A DNA stretch of 64,000 bases from Triticum aestivum. Taxonomy: Eukaryota > Streptophyta > Magnoliopsida > Poales > Poaceae. Shown here one piece after another: positions 10,690 through 22,880 of the stretch (position 1 is the stretch's first letter; each line of letters starts with the position of its first letter). The DNA lies in NCBI RefSeq assembly GCF_018294505.1, contig NC_057807.1, positions 137,484,747-137,548,746 of the forward strand. Reading direction: 5' to 3'. The notes below the pieces were generated by a model. That model made no database searches, was not told the origin of the DNA, and saw only the letters and a list, made by a program, of their open reading frames with translations. The translations under genes were made by a program, and so were the position numbers.

Positions 10690-12415
10690 TCCTCAACCTT
10701 TTGATCTCAACCAGAAAATAGATCTTAACTTGGTTACTCTACTTTCTTTCCAGCTCTTAGAATTTAGTTCTTAGTTCGAAGCAAACAATGGATGCTAAAT
10801 ATCATTTCTCCGGTTTGCAGCTTCAAATCTGCCATGGCACAACCATAATATGGTTTAATTGATCATGCTTAGGGTTTAATTGATCATGTTGGTTCCGTGG
10901 TGGTTTCTTTAATAGAAATCGGAGGGAAAACCCTCTTTTGCTAAAAAAAATATGCTTGGAGTTTCCCCCTTTTATGATCACTATACGATCAGAATACGTG
11001 CTTCATGTCATAATAACACTGCTCCACGCATCAAGCTAAGCAAGCTTAGATGTTCAAATACGAATATGATATTATTAAAACAGAGTTGTTTAATTGGTCA
11101 GCTAAATGTTCCTAAATTAGTTTCGAAAATGCATGTTCGCCGCTCGGGTGTGTATCTCTATAGGGTGCCCACGGTGGGCCGGCCCACCCTGGGATTTTGG
11201 GTCGTCCCAGGCCCCGATTCCCCTCTGTTCTGGTGCGCGCTTCTGATCTCTACTCGCCCCTAGCCGCCTGCCTCGCCGGTGACTTGCCGTCCCCGGACGG
11301 CATGACTCTAGGAGGAGACGCCGAACTAACAGGAGGGCAGGAGCTGCTCGCCCAACAGCATCACCACTGCCCGGGCGCGCCGCCGTGCCTACCTTCCCAG
11401 TCTGTTCAGGGCTCAGGCGTGCAGCACCCACCAAGCCAACCCGATTTATCCTGAGATACGTCCTCAACACTCAGCAGCCACTCCTCATCACCCATTTTCT
11501 AATTGATTCATTACTCATTAGGCAGGACTGTCGTTAGGGTTTGTTGTGTGCTCAGTGCTACCTACACTTAATGGTTCAGATGTATTTCGGTAATCTTTAG
11601 TACCTCTAAAGTTCACAGGGTTTTCAAAATTCCGGCCCTCGGAACAGAAACTAGTCATTTTGGATTGTTGGTCGTAGTGACATTGACCCAGATTACTACT
11701 GCAAGCCAAGTTTGTTGACAATTTTACTTGTCTTTCTTACTCATTTGATATAATATACAATTATTCACGTCGATTAGTTGCAAACAATAAGTGCTAGACA
11801 AACTTCTTCATTCAGATTTTGGACGGTCTCTTACTGCAGTTACAATTCTGCATACTTGTCCTAATAAGCTCACAAGTAAATGATTGATTCACTACATCTA
11901 TGCTTGCCTTGTCATATTTGTTGTCAATATTCTTTTAGGGTGGACCACCCTGTTTCTAAATACTGGAACCGTAGACCTGAGTGAATAGTATTTCTCTATG
12001 TGATCTCTTCCATCATGTGTGGGTAACGAACACTGCATTGTATAGAAAGAAAGTGTCATTTCCAGCTTTTACATAGGTTTCGATCTTTTACACGGAATAC
12101 AATCTGCCTACTTGCTTTGTGTCGCACTACCAACACTCCACCCTTGAAGCTAAACATTATGCCACTCATAATTGCTTAGTTTATTTGTTCAAATACGAAT
12201 TTCATATGATTCTAATGTTCCTACTTTAGTTTTGAAATGTGTGCCTGCCTGTTATAGAGACATAAGGGGTTTGTATTTTTGTATGTGGTCTGGTCAGCAC
12301 GGTTGGGGAGGTGAACTTTGCATATGCAGGGGTTTATAGGGAGACACTCTCCGAGTTGAATCTGCAATGCATTCCATAGATAATCTGACTACTTTTTATG
12401 TTTTCATGAATCTCA
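10690..12415 (+). other. Long intron-like region of the A gene
   Basis: Mostly non-coding and AT-rich. At 10885-10955 a sequence like ATCGGAGGGAAAACCCTCTT followed by an A-rich run resembles the tail of a plant LINE; the same motif recurs at 52700-52760. A GC-rich stretch at 11130-11460 has an open frame (11197-11454) with a Gln/His run, but no homologue was recognised. The rest to 12415 holds nothing I can support. Confidence 0.3.
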
Positions 12416-14009
12416 GATTCTGAACAACATCATAATGATTATGAGCTTGCGCGCATGAAAAGAATAAAGCAGAACAATGCCATGGCTGTCAAACTTGGCA
12501 TTAAGGGACTGAAATAAAGTCTGGATGCAATGCAATGCAAACGCTCTCCACCTACAGATTCATGCTCAGAATATGATCCTAATAGTGATTCTGAGCTAGA
12601 GGGAGACCTAAGTCAATGTAGCTCCCTAGTGGAGGAGTCAGAGGAAGATGCCCTATCTTATTCACCCATCAAGGTACTTGCTCTAACTTTCCAAGGTTAC
12701 ATTGCTCGCACATATCTTGCAACTGATGCTTTGCATTGCTTCTACTTTGTTGAACTGCCATTAGCTTAGTTTACACATCATGTATGTGAATACGCCCTGC
12801 CTATCCATTTTCAGTACAGATTCCATCTGTCATCATACCATATTTATCCATTCAAATGATGTTCTTGTGTATTAGACGTTCAAAAGGAAGAGGGCGATTG
12901 CTGATCGTGGAGGAGCACAAGCAAAGTATTTGGAAAAGGTAGTGGCACCTGATAAATCAAATAGCCCATTAGGTGTAGTTGCAATATCACCTGACCCACA
13001 AAATACCCCAACTCTAGCAGACTCTAGCCCTACTACACTGGTCATTTCTGATGCCCCAACTCAGGAGACCCCAACTGTAGCAAATAGTATGATTATGCCA
13101 GTTGACATAGCACCAGCTGTACGACATAAAACCCCCATTCCAGCAAAGAGTACACCAAATCCAGTTGCCAGATCCCTTTTCAAACCAGAGAGAGCCCCAA
13201 TTGCAGCAAATAGGACCCCTGTTCCATTTCTTCCTAGTTTAGAAGATGAAGCTTATGTTGTTGTCAGGAACTTTGTGCGCATCTTTCCTTCATGGAAAGA
13301 TTATACCACAGACACAGAACAATTTCCAGACTTCCTCCGCAACTTACGCGTAAGTAATGTACTAATGTTATTCATGGTCATTACTGCATATGTTTCTGCT
13401 GACAGAAGACACAAGATTTCATTCTTTTAAATAGGCGAGGAGCAAACTGGATTGTGATGACGAGCAAGAGTTGGTTGCGCTTTTCAAGCACTCGTTGATG
13501 AAGTATCGTTCCTACCTGAGGCAAGCGCACTTCGATGGCAAGCCTATGAACGAAATTTCTGTAAACTCTCTAGTGCTACATTTATCCGACGGTGACTGGA
13601 ATAATCTTGTTACACATTGGTCTCGGCTGCAGCGTAAGGTACTGTCTATGATATCACATCACAGTTTGAACTACATTCCTACATTTGCCTTAATGTCTCA
13701 CTTGTACATAAACTGTTAGCAGAAGAACATGTTCTCAAGGGACCACAGAATCTCGCAACTATACTGCGCACTGCATTGCTCTCGTGAGTACCTCTTGCCC
13801 TGTATGACCATACTTACTTTCATAGTTGTTTGATTATGTAGCATCACTGCACATGTTAGCCTCGTAATCGCCCATTTGGTGGACATTATAAGATCCGTAT
13901 GGACTCTTACACAAATTTAGAATCACCCAATGCTTTTGAATAGGTTTAGCTCTGCAGTCCTCTTGTAAGGACTGAACGCGGTCTATCACTATACTTACAT
14001 TAACAGCTA

Positions 14010-14088
14010 CTCCCTCTGTCCCATAATATAAGAACATTTTGTATAGTACACCAGTGTTCAAAACACTCTTGTATTATGGGAAGAGGGA
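14010..14088. mobile_element. Stowaway MITE, about 79 bp (Athos-like)
   Basis: CTCCCTCTGTCCCATAATAT at the left and TATTATGGGAAGAGGGA at the right, with TA before the element (14008-14009). The right TIR is slightly mutated. It sits in an intron between the 13783 donor and the 14371 acceptor of the A gene. Confidence 0.8.
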
Positions 14089-15649
14089 TTGGTTCATTTT
14101 GTAGCCTTCTGCATCTTATGTCCCTCGCCCACCATTTACTAAAAAAGATCAGATCTATATTTAATCTTACCAACAAGTAGAATACACAGACAATGCCAGT
14201 GCAGAAGTGTAGCCCATTGCTCTTATCAATACATTTTGTCCTGTAACGCTTGTACTTCCAGGGATTGGTAGTTGATTATGTAGCATCAATCTGCATCTTA
14301 TCTTCATTATCCTCTATCCCTTCCAGTATTATCATATCTATAATTACTCTCTACAAAATGTAGAGTACAGGCAATGCTTATGAAGAAGATTCTGTGCTGA
14401 AATTCTTGAGTTATCCTTCCCTTGACATGGAGAAGGGCATTATAAAGCCGGTGTTAACTATTAATGTAAGTTAGTGCTTCTAAAGCCTTTATCCTCAACT
14501 GCTGTTTAATTTTCTCATACTCCCTATCATTTACTGCTGTTTAGTTTGCTGTTTCTACCAAAATGCATGTTCGTAAGAACCGTAAGTTCTAAGTTTTATT
14601 GTAAAACCAAATTTCTTATTCATACCATGCACATTACTTAATACTCCCTATATGTATGCTTGGTTTTGTGGATCTATAATCCAGTGTGTGGTGAAGCAGC
14701 CCACGTTTGCACCTTCTCATCTCCTGTTTTATCTTACTGATGTGGCTGATGATATGAATAACATGCCATGCATACAATGATTTTCTTTGCCCTTCATCTA
14801 TGCTTGTTATGTTGACATGGTAATCCAGTAGTGTGGTGAAGCTCCCCGCATTATGAACAATGCCAAATTATGCTATTGATATTTTGAACTTACTCTTTAT
14901 TTTCTAATTTGAAATTGGATAGAATTGACAGAACAGTTATCATCTTTGTTTATACACGTGCAAAACCTGCCATATCTCTGCTTTGTTTCAGGGTGATATG
15001 CCTGATGGCATGCACAAGTCTGCTGAAGGCTGTGAGACAAACCCAACATATATTGCAGCAAAGAAGGCAAAACATCTTGAAGATAGCGAGACAACCCCAA
15101 AGTCTTGTCTTCATGCAGTGTTCAAGTTACTTGAGACTAACAGTCAGACAAGCTCACAGAATTCGTTGTCTGAATCAGTTCGTCTTCTTCAGTCCCAAGT
15201 TCTAGCAGAAAGGCATTCTGCAACTCAACTTCGACTTGAAGTCCTATCTCTATGAAAGATTGCGGAGAACACCAATGAGAACCTCATCGCTAAACAGCTA
15301 CACCTGGAAGCTATGACCGACATGCTAGGCCGGTCTCACAGCCTTGCTCAGCAGCTTGCGCTGCAGTTCCCCCGCAAGGCTAACCTTTCTTGAACTGTCT
15401 TGGAAGTGGTCTCGGTTCAATATTATTTTGTTATGCTGCAATGGTGCCCAGTTTTTGTAATCTGCTTCTTCGTTGCGCTTTATGATCACTGGTGGCGAAC
15501 TTCGATGCCCAGTGGATGTAATATACCTTAAATCCTTTATTGTATAGTGTAGGTTTATTCTTAGTTACTATGCCGTAATTTCTTTATTGTATATAGTAGG
15601 TTTGTTCTTAATTCCTACTGGTTACTGCCATCATTCGCTATGTGAAAAA

Positions 15650-16640
15650 AAATCAGATGTAGTCGACCGGGCCGAAACATTCGATAACGGGCCAAGTTTT
15701 TAGCGGGCCACAATTGGGCCGGCCTGCGTCTTTCTTGGGCCAAAATGATTGGGGCCATCACACATTGCGCCAGGCCCAAACTTACACCGGCCTATATTTT
15801 AGTTGGGCCTTTTGTCGACCCAGCGCTTAGTTTGGCCCAGGTAGCGTTGGGCCATTAACAGGCTGAATATTGTACTCGCCTGTTACGGCCGAGATGAAAC
15901 CACGTGCCTTTAGCAGACCAAAATGCATGTTGGGCCTCAATTTTCACTAGTCGTCGACGGGCCTTCAGTAGGCCGAAATGTAGACCAGGCCGTTATGGGC
16001 CCAGTTAGCTCACGGGCCGTTACCAGGCCGAATCATATCTCGGGCCTTAGTTGGCCCACTGATATCATGGGCCTTTAAGAGGCCGAAAGCTTAGTACAGA
16101 CATCAACGGGCCGAATTACGCGACAGGCCTTTAACAGGCCCAAAGTCACGTTGGGCTTAACTGTTGCCACCTTTAGCACGGGCCGTTAGTGGGCCCGATG
16201 TCTCGTTGGACAATATATGGCCCATGGGCAGCACGGGCCATTCCTAGGCCGAAAGTCACACCGGGCTGAAATGGGCCCATGTCTACATCAGGCCTCTAAC
16301 AGGCCGAAAGTCATTGGGCTGTAGTTGGGCCCGAATATTCGGCGAACAATTAACGGGCCAGATCTGGCTTCGGGCCGCAAATGGGCCCAAATATTGGGCG
16401 AAAAATTAATGGGCCAGATCTGGCTTCGGGCCGTAAATGGGCCCAAATATTGGGCGAACAATTAACGGGCCAGATCTGGTTTTGGGCTGTAAATGGGCCT
16501 TTATTAAGCAGGCCGTTATTGGGCTGGCCCACTAGTACCTGATTAAGTTCTACGGGCCTTTGACTGGGCCGGCCTTTTTAACCTATATGGGCCTCTGTTG
16601 GGCCCAACCACGTGTCAACGTACCATAGGAATGTCCCGTC
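15650..16640. repeat. GGCC-rich subterminal tract of element A, with 56-bp tandem repeat
   Basis: The motif GGGCC or GGCCC recurs every 15-30 bp in both orientations, as in the subterminal regions of CACTA elements, where a transposon protein binds short repeats. Between about 16326 and 16500 a 56-bp unit with GGGCCAGATCTGG repeats at 16355, 16411 and 16467. Reading frames here are artefacts. Confidence 0.8.
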
Positions 16641-17304
16641 CAATGGACGGGCGACATCTGGCCCACTAACAAGCTGACAGGTGTTCCCTTCGGCCAATCA
16701 GAATTTTACACGTGGAAATTTCCCATTGGTCGGGGCTGTTAACGGGTTATCGGATCCAAAATCCGACCCGATAGCTTAACGGCGTTCCATTACGGTGGAT
16801 GCCACGTGTCGGTCACCCTTGACGAAAGCACTTCTATGACGCGCGATTTATCGTCATGGAAGTGGACACTTCCGTGATGATAATTTTGGTAATGTCATGG
16901 AACACTTCTACGACAGCACATGTATGACTATCTTGATTCTGTCATAAATTTGTCATGGATGTACATGCATGACAAAAAACGCGACCTACTGTGACAAACA
17001 CGTATCATCACGGAAGTGTATTTTTTGTAGTGTCTCACTGGCGCTAGAGTGATGGTTGCTTCGTCCATCCAACTTACTGCTGGGTCTATGTGATTTGACG
17101 ACTCATTGGTCTTTATTACTGAGGTGGTAGGACCGCTGGATGTCCCACGCTTTCGGCGAAATGAGGTACTACTACTACTACTAGATTACAATTTTCTCCA
17201 TTCTTACAGCGGAGGAGTGCAAGAGCAGTGAAAACATGCAGGCTCGGTGATTACATGGCCCACCTCACACTATCACCATGCGACACCTAACTCTTTACAT
17301 AGTA

Positions 17305-17942
17305 CTCCCTCCGTTCCTAAATATTACTAGATGAGTCCCCACACATTGCCACGGAACAGCCATATATCTGTCTGCGCAAAATTATCGATTTCATAGAACT
17401 AAAAAAACTCTATAACCGCATGACAAATGTGGTAGCCAAACTAAATAAACTCCCGTCATCATTTAGATCATCCCACGTAAGGAAAAAAGATCAGCCAACT
17501 CCTACTGCATAATGGGATTATATTTTTCTTTTTGACATGTTAATGGGACTTAAAAGCTCACTTACATGCATGCTACCGGTGCATGCTTGCATGCAGACAT
17601 GTTGATGTGATTTAAAACCCACTCACATGCATGCTACGATATTTCTGCATTCTTGCATGTGGCTTAGTGCGGAGCCTCTCAACGTCTAGATCAGACGGCT
17701 ATTATGGACTGATTTAGTTCATCTAACGGCTACATTAATTTTGATGATGTGGCTCAAGGAGAGGATAGAGAATTCCTAGTAGGGGGGCTAGCTATTACTA
17801 GTAGATAAGTCTTTGTAGAGATTCCACTAGGTGAACTACATACGGAACAAAATGAATGAATCTACGCTTAAAATGCATCTATATACATCCGCATGTGGTT
17901 CATGGTGTCTGTACAAAGACTTATATTTAGGAATGGAGGAAG
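17305..17942. mobile_element. Stowaway MITE (Thalos-like) split by an insertion
   Basis: The left fragment CTCCCTCCGTTCCTAAATAT starts at 17305 and the body resumes at 17806 with TAAGTCTTTGTAGAGATTCC, ending at 17942 with the mirrored end (ATATTTAGGAATGGAGGAAG). TA flanks both sides (17303-17304, 17943-17944). Without the insert at 17327-17805 it would be about 160 bp, the usual length for this group. Confidence 0.8.
17327..17805 (-). mobile_element. Helitron-like insert, about 479 bp
   Basis: Read on the minus strand, the insert begins TCTACTAGTAATAG and ends with a degenerate GC-rich hairpin (CCGTGGCAATGTGTGGGG) followed by ACTCATCTAG. It starts with TC, ends with CTAG after a hairpin and lies between A and T in the target, all three being Helitron hallmarks. 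No helicase is encoded, so it is non-autonomous. The hairpin has lost pairing in a way that fits C-to-T decay of CG sites. A small DNA transposon with a 9-bp duplication (TATTACTAG occurs on both sides) is the alternative. Confidence 0.5.
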
Positions 17943-18126
17943 TACTAGTATAGTACGTACTGTAATTTATCAGCGAGATAAATTTGTACAATGCTATGAA
18001 GCTTCCAGCTTCTGTTACATGTATCTTGCGTCCAAGGTTGCCCGTTGCAACATTTCATCAAATACAAAGGAGACTAACATGCATGCTATTGCATCTCAAT
18101 GATTGACAGATCATAGCAAATATTTA

Positions 18127-18224
18127 CTCCCTCCATTCCAAAATAAGTGTCTCAACTTTGTGCAAACTTTAGTACAAAGTTGTACTACTACTAAAGATGA
18201 CACTTATTTTGGAACAAAGGCAAC
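18127..18224. mobile_element. Stowaway MITE with a degraded right end
   Basis: CTCCCTCCATTCCAAAATAA at the left pairs with TTATTTTGGAACAAAGG at the right, with TA before it (18125-18126). The right terminal repeat is mutated. Confidence 0.75.
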
Positions 18225-18905
18225 TAAAGAAAAAAAACGATCCATGCAGTCCCTAGCCCTTGAACCATGAACCCTGACCAGGCTTCAATTTGCTGGCGAT
18301 GTTCGATCTTCCTAATAAATGAAGTTTGCAACCTTTTGACCATCAGATCATTTTGTGCAGTTTCACAAAAATCAAGATGTGCATCCCTGTGGCAAAGAAA
18401 TTGAAGAAGCATGATTAAAATAAGATTACTGGGACTAGTTGATGAGACATAAACTCATCACAAATACAGTATGTAGAAGCCAGTAGAGGTATGTGCAGGG
18501 CAAAGAAGTAGAGAAATATCCACAGGGAGTGATGTGGGCAGCTGGAGCAGTGGTGCAAGCCGGCTGTAAAGGGAGTTGTACCTGAGGGACGTAGCTCAAC
18601 CTTGAGGAGGGCGGCGGGAGGCAGCAACTACCCACGTCGCGGCAGTGAGCAATGGACGAAGGCAACCTCACCGGCTTTGTGAGAGAGAACGGCAGGGACC
18701 ACTGATCGGGACGTGCTGACAGTGGGTTTTCGCCGTCAGCGATAGCCACCGCATCTACACTAAGCATCCACCCCTTCCCCAAGCAGTCGTGATCCGCCGG
18801 GATGTTAGAGATGTGGCCACAGTCGTTTTGTGCGAGAGAGTGTGAAGAGAGCAACCCCAGCAAGCAACCGTGTAGGCTGGCCCGTCCTGACTATGTATAT
18901 AGTGG
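18224..18905 (-). pseudogene. Candidate minus-strand gene or gene fragment
   Basis: On the minus strand a TATA-like CTATATACATAG (near 18893-18903) precedes a purine/pyrimidine-balanced open stretch (18435-18863). The frame starts MLGLLSSHSLAQ, includes AIADGENPLSARPDQW and reaches possible donors (GTGAGG near 18680, or GTACAA at 18581). A pyrimidine-rich intron end TTTCTTTGCCACAG at 18387-18400 leads into an exon with DAHLDFCETAQNDL and a stop at 18224. The phases of the candidate donor and acceptor do not match cleanly, so a further exon, decay or a wrong donor is possible. The product is not recognised. Its low-copy look among repeats makes it a possible host gene remnant. Confidence 0.3.
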
Positions 18906-19164
18906 AGCGGTTTCCTTTTCTCTCCATATGAACCTATCATATTGCATACGTGCCACTGAAGAAAAAAACTTTATTTATAAATGACGCGACACCTACTACT
19001 CGTTCTCCTATAACCTTGCACTTGGCATCTCCAAAATATTAACCTTGCGATTGGCTCTTCACCTCTTCGGGAAGTCGAGCAATAATGGTAGTGCAGTATA
19101 TATCATTCTGGCTATATAAGACCGAATGAATTGCTGCACATCCACCACGTGGGCGAGGGTCGAG

Positions 19165-19300
19165 GGGCGAGGGAGAGTGCTACATATGAAGCAAAATGAG
19201 TGAATCTACACTCTAAAATACGTCTATATACATCAGTGTTCGGAGTATGTACTAGTAGTTCATATTGAAATCTACTAAAGGACATATATATTCCAAACAA
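19165..19300. mobile_element. Stowaway (Thalos-like) fragment
   Basis: The body sequence AAAATGAGTGAATCTACACT followed by ACGTCTATATACATC matches the interior of the Thalos-like copies at 17806-17942 and 48563-48721 but lacks intact CTCCCTCC ends. Confidence 0.5.
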
Positions 19301-19359
19301 TATGATATAATCTCTATAACCAAGGTAGTAGGGACAAGGAGTAAACGGAAGGAGTAGTA

Positions 19360-19510
19360 AAATTTTCTCCTCGTCCTGCGAGCCACCGCGTGCATGGGCG
19401 AGAGAGCGGGCGTAAGGCGGAGCAAGCTTCACCTCATCTGGCGAGCCACCGCGCCCATGGGCGGGGGAGACGGCGTACTAAGCAAGCTTCTCCTCGTTCT
19501 GCGAGTTGAC
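19360..19510 (+). repeat. About 66-bp GC-rich direct repeat, 2.3 copies
   Basis: Successive units share CTGGCGAGCCACCGCG, CATGGGCG and AGCAAGCTTC. No coding meaning was found. Confidence 0.5.
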
Positions 19511-19519
19511 GGGACACAT

Positions 19520-21060
19520 CAGAAGTACTCCAGTGTATAGAGCCTTGCCTCTAAGGTAGGCCCCACATGGTTTGCCTCTTTTTTTAATTTAACATAACGC
19601 ATCAAGTCGCAATTTGTTTGTTCACCCGTGGTAGACGATCCTCCCTCCACCAAGTGGACAACCAGTACACGTGCCAAATTACCACGTGGGCTGCCTTTTT
19701 CATACAGAAATGAGCTCCACCGTGTACCTGCGCGGGTGTGGTTGGGAAAGATACGGGAGTACGTGCGCCGTGCATGCACCTCTTCTCTTCGTACATGTCC
19801 CCCACATACGTGGGTGTGTGTGAGAGATACAAACCACGTTCGTGAGTGTTTTTTGTTTTGGGGTGGGGGTGGGGGTTGATTTTGTGAATTATTTGTGGGA
19901 ATATGTGTCGATGACATCTCAAACAAAATTTCGCATGCAATGTGTGTGAAATGGAGGCCTATCCATATCATACATAGAGGGTCGGGCAATCCACGAGAAG
20001 AGAGGGAGGGGTCATAGCTATTGATAGAGTCGAAGAGAGGATCAAGTGGGTGGGTGCGAGATCGATGAAGAGAGCCATCGAAATTGTGTGTGTGTGTGTG
20101 TGTGTGCAAGTCAAAGATATAGGGCGACTGGCCTACCGGAACGTTAGAGGGCACATGTCAAGTTTGTGTGTGGCAGCGAGACATGACTAGAGCGCTCGAT
20201 GTATCAGTGTGTGTGGGGGGAGGGGGGTGGGGGGAGGGGTAGGCAGAGGCCTAACTATAGAGGTAGAACGACTGGTATATGTGTTGAGAAGGAGAGACCC
20301 AGCTATGTCTTGAGGGAGATCGGTCGACATCCATACATAACTGAACAACGGGAAATATGATGGGACAGAGAGAGAGAGAGGAGAGAGAGAGGGAGGGAGA
20401 GGGGTAGAGTGCTGGATGGGTGATGGAGTTGCTTCTCGGAGATGGTGGGAGAGGCCTACTAGACTAACTGAGGGTGGAATTGCAATGTTATCAATAAGAG
20501 TGGGGATGTGTTTTTGTGTGTGCCTGTGCGTGATAGATCTGTCGGGAGGCATCCATGGATGATGAAGGGGAACCATGTGTTTGGTAAGCAAACCTAACTA
20601 GATCGATAGATCAATTTTTGTTTGTCGGAGGAAGGGAGAGACACAACTAATGAGGTAGATCGATCAAAGTGTGGGTAAAACGAGTTATAAGGACCTAGCT
20701 AGCTATATGTATAGCGAGAGATCAGTCAGTGTACGTCCATTTGTTAGAGGCAAATAAGGCCCAGCGAGACGGATAGACAGAGAAAATGGAGCTAGGAGGT
20801 GGTGCGAGAGGCCCAACTACTAGCTAGATAGGGGGAGGAGTGTGCGTTTGTGAGATCGATGAAAAGAGGGGCGAGAGTTTACACGTGTGTGTGACCATAT
20901 GAGAGACACGAGGCAAGGACACATAAAGGAGGAGATTGAAGGTGTGTGTGTATGTTGTAGGCAGACATCGCTGGAGAGGTTTATCGATCAGTGTGTGTCG
21001 GAAAGGAGTTGTGGAGACTTTGGGAGAACGACCTAAAGAAAAGAATGAATGTGCCTAGTG
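19520..21060. repeat. GA/GT-rich degenerate satellite-like zone
   Basis: Long purine-rich sequence with GAGAGAGACC, GTGTGTGT (about 20080-20106) and (GA)n tracts (20366-20400) that resembles the zones at 3.0-4.6 and 50.6-51.5 kb. Open frames such as 19519-20154 minus are composition artefacts. No gene was supported. Confidence 0.5.
20212..20242 (+). other. Strong G-quadruplex motif
   Basis: Four G-runs of 4-6 bases are separated by single A or T bases (G6 A G6 T G6 A G4). This satisfies the G3+N1-7 rule with very short loops. A second G-rich run lies at about 19859-19877. Confidence 0.7.
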
Positions 21061-21299
21061 GATAGAATGTCGAGGGAGGGGGAGGGCGAGGAGCGCGTGT
21101 GCATGCACGACAGGAAGTTAGTGGTAGCTACAAAGGTTAGAGGATTGTGTGGGTGTAAGAGACTAACAAAGATCATAATTTGATATGAAAGCGGATTCAT
21201 ATATTTCAATAGGAGATCATAGTGTTTTAAACATTGCATGCATGAATATAGCGGTGATACTCGTGTTGTGCACATGTTATACCATAATGTGATATTGCA

Positions 21300-21510
21300 T
21301 GGTGTTTGCAACTCACAGCTAAATGCCAAACAATCTAAACCATACTATACATCAAACAATCTCACATTTTATTTGAATTTGTGATAATGTGTGGCATTTG
21401 CAGCTTACAACTAAATATCGAACAATCTAAACAATACTATATATCGAACATTCTCACATTTTATTTGAATTTGTGGTAATGTGTGGTGTTTGCAACTCAC
21501 ATCTAAATAC
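21300..21510 (+). repeat. 92-bp tandem repeat, 2.3 copies
   Basis: Units starting at 21300, 21392 and 21484 share TGTTTGCAACTCACA/GCATTTGCAGCTTACA and CTCACATTTTATTTGAATTT. The spacing is exactly 92 bp each time. It is AT-rich with no open frame of interest. Confidence 0.85.
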
Positions 21511-21771
21511 TTGTAGGCGTAGGGGGCGGGGCACCATACATAATGTGATAAACACATTATACATATGAGACATGGTTTAGATTATGAAGATCTAGCTAGA
21601 GCTACAAATGTAATGTGATTTGAAATCAAAATAAAGTGGATTCAAAAAATCGAGTTCGAGTTTATATAGTACACATAGTTCATATGTAACTCGAGACTAA
21701 TCATGTGGTGTGCTATGAAGATAATACACAAACGATGGTTTAACTTGACAATAATGATGATTGTAGATCTT

Positions 21772-21873
21772 ATTAAAACAGAGAAACGAATTCAAATGCT
21801 CTGACTTCACAACAATCATTACTGTAGATCTTATTCAAATAGAGAAACTTATTCAAATTTAGTTCATATTGAA
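21772..21873 (+). repeat. 51-bp tandem duplication
   Basis: TGTAGATCTTATT(A/C)AAA(C/T)AGAGAAAC occurs at 21772 and 21823. The surrounding 21511-22015 is AT-rich with no other feature. Confidence 0.7.
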
Positions 21874-22880
21874 GCGGTAGTATATACGTTTGGAATGCAC
21901 TAAAATGTTCATTTGAGTAGTAGGTTGCATACATTATACACGTAGTGAAATATTTTAATTGAACATAACATGAATTCAAAGTTTTGAATGACATTTGTAG
22001 TGCGCATTGATTTGGTACAGTACACGTTAGGCTTGTCCGGAAATTTCGACCCGCGCCTTGTTAGCCCGAAATATTTAAGATATATCTTTGTCTCGTTGTG
22101 CTCCAACAACTCCCTCCATTTCAACCCGTGCCTTGCTATTCCGAAATTACAACGCGCGTGAAAACTCCCACCTCCTGTGAAATCCCGACACGCTAAATGC
22201 CCTTGGTACCCCTGAACCAAAAGAACTGCCTCAAATCGGTGGGGGTACTTTCATAACTTACCCCACATTTCGGACAAGCGCGTCCCTAAGCCATGGTTCC
22301 CCACTGCCATCCCTTCCACCCACCCATTCGTCAACCAAGGCCGCGAAAACCCGTGACGAAACCTCACACCCTGCTCCGTCCGCCACCCAGCCGGAGCCTC
22401 TTCCCCAACAACGTTGTCCATAGCAACACCTCGACGTCCCTCATCCACCGTACCGGATGAGGATCCGTCGTCAATCTCATCGTCCTGCCGGTTCAGCCAC
22501 CCCGTCTTCACCTGCACCACTGGAAGAGCATCATCATCACCTTTTCCTCGGATGAAGCCATGGCCTAATCGGCGCCACCAAAGAGGTTGTACACTAATCG
22601 CCGCATTTTCTTCTTGATTCAATCTCACGGTGCTGCCAGCGCTCGGTCCCGAGCCGACACGGCGCGACTCCATCCACGGCGGCGTCGCCGGCCACTTCCT
22701 CCACAGGTCGCTCCCTCGGCGGTGACGTCCACATCAGTAGGAGCTCCTGCTGCTTTAGCTCTCGCTCACACTGCTGCTCTGCTCTTGCTCTCGGTCCCCT
22801 GCCTGGTCTGCTCTTGCTATTGCTCTTGCTCGCGCTGCTGCTATCGCTCTCGCTCTTGCTTGTGATGCTGCTCCGATTTA

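Larger units (their letters stand above)
10410..15393 (+). pseudogene. A gene: CACTA-associated protein with Transposase_24-like region
   Basis: The GC-rich first exon lies at about 10410-10675. Later exons: 12417-12673, 12876-13349, 13435-13638, 13720-13783, 14371-14465 and 14992-15393. The joins from 12673 onward are in phase with GT-AG borders. Order in the protein: acidic segment (SCSEYDPNSDSE); Pro/Thr-rich segment with repeats of TPxxADSxP; a region with RIFPSWKDY; FDGKPMNE then DWNNLVTHWSR, with RDHRISQ in the next exon, resembling the W..L...W...N+.NR signature of the plant Ptta/En/Spm Transposase_24 family; and a coiled-coil tail. In-frame TAA (12515-12517) and TGA (15253-15255) break it. 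Element D carries a homologue without these stops. Family assignment is from motif memory and no profile search was run. A role as a transposition accessory protein is inference. Confidence 0.6.
9395..17032 (+). mobile_element. CACTA-like element A
   Basis: The 3' terminus is GTGTATTTTTTGTAGTG, ending at 17032, which is the complement of a CACTACAAAA end. The last roughly 400 bp match the ends of B, C and D closely. Upstream come a GGCC-rich tract (15650-16640), a multi-exon gene (to 15393) and a repetitive leader (9757-10240). Homology with the reversed element D continues left to about 9395 and then stops. No CACTA 5' terminus is visible there, so either the 5' end is truncated or the family has an atypical 5' end. 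The bases after the terminus are TCT. It contains a Stowaway (14010-14088). Confidence 0.7.

Noticed and set aside
21300..21510. Regular 92-bp repeats as a CRISPR-like array
   Set aside because: The units are directly adjacent without spacers, AT-rich, and in an intron-bearing plant genome; it is a plain tandem repeat.
21983..22000. TTTGTAGTG resembling a CACTA terminus just left of element B
   Set aside because: Only nine bases match; none of the adjoining terminus sequence shared by A-D is present and no partner end was found.
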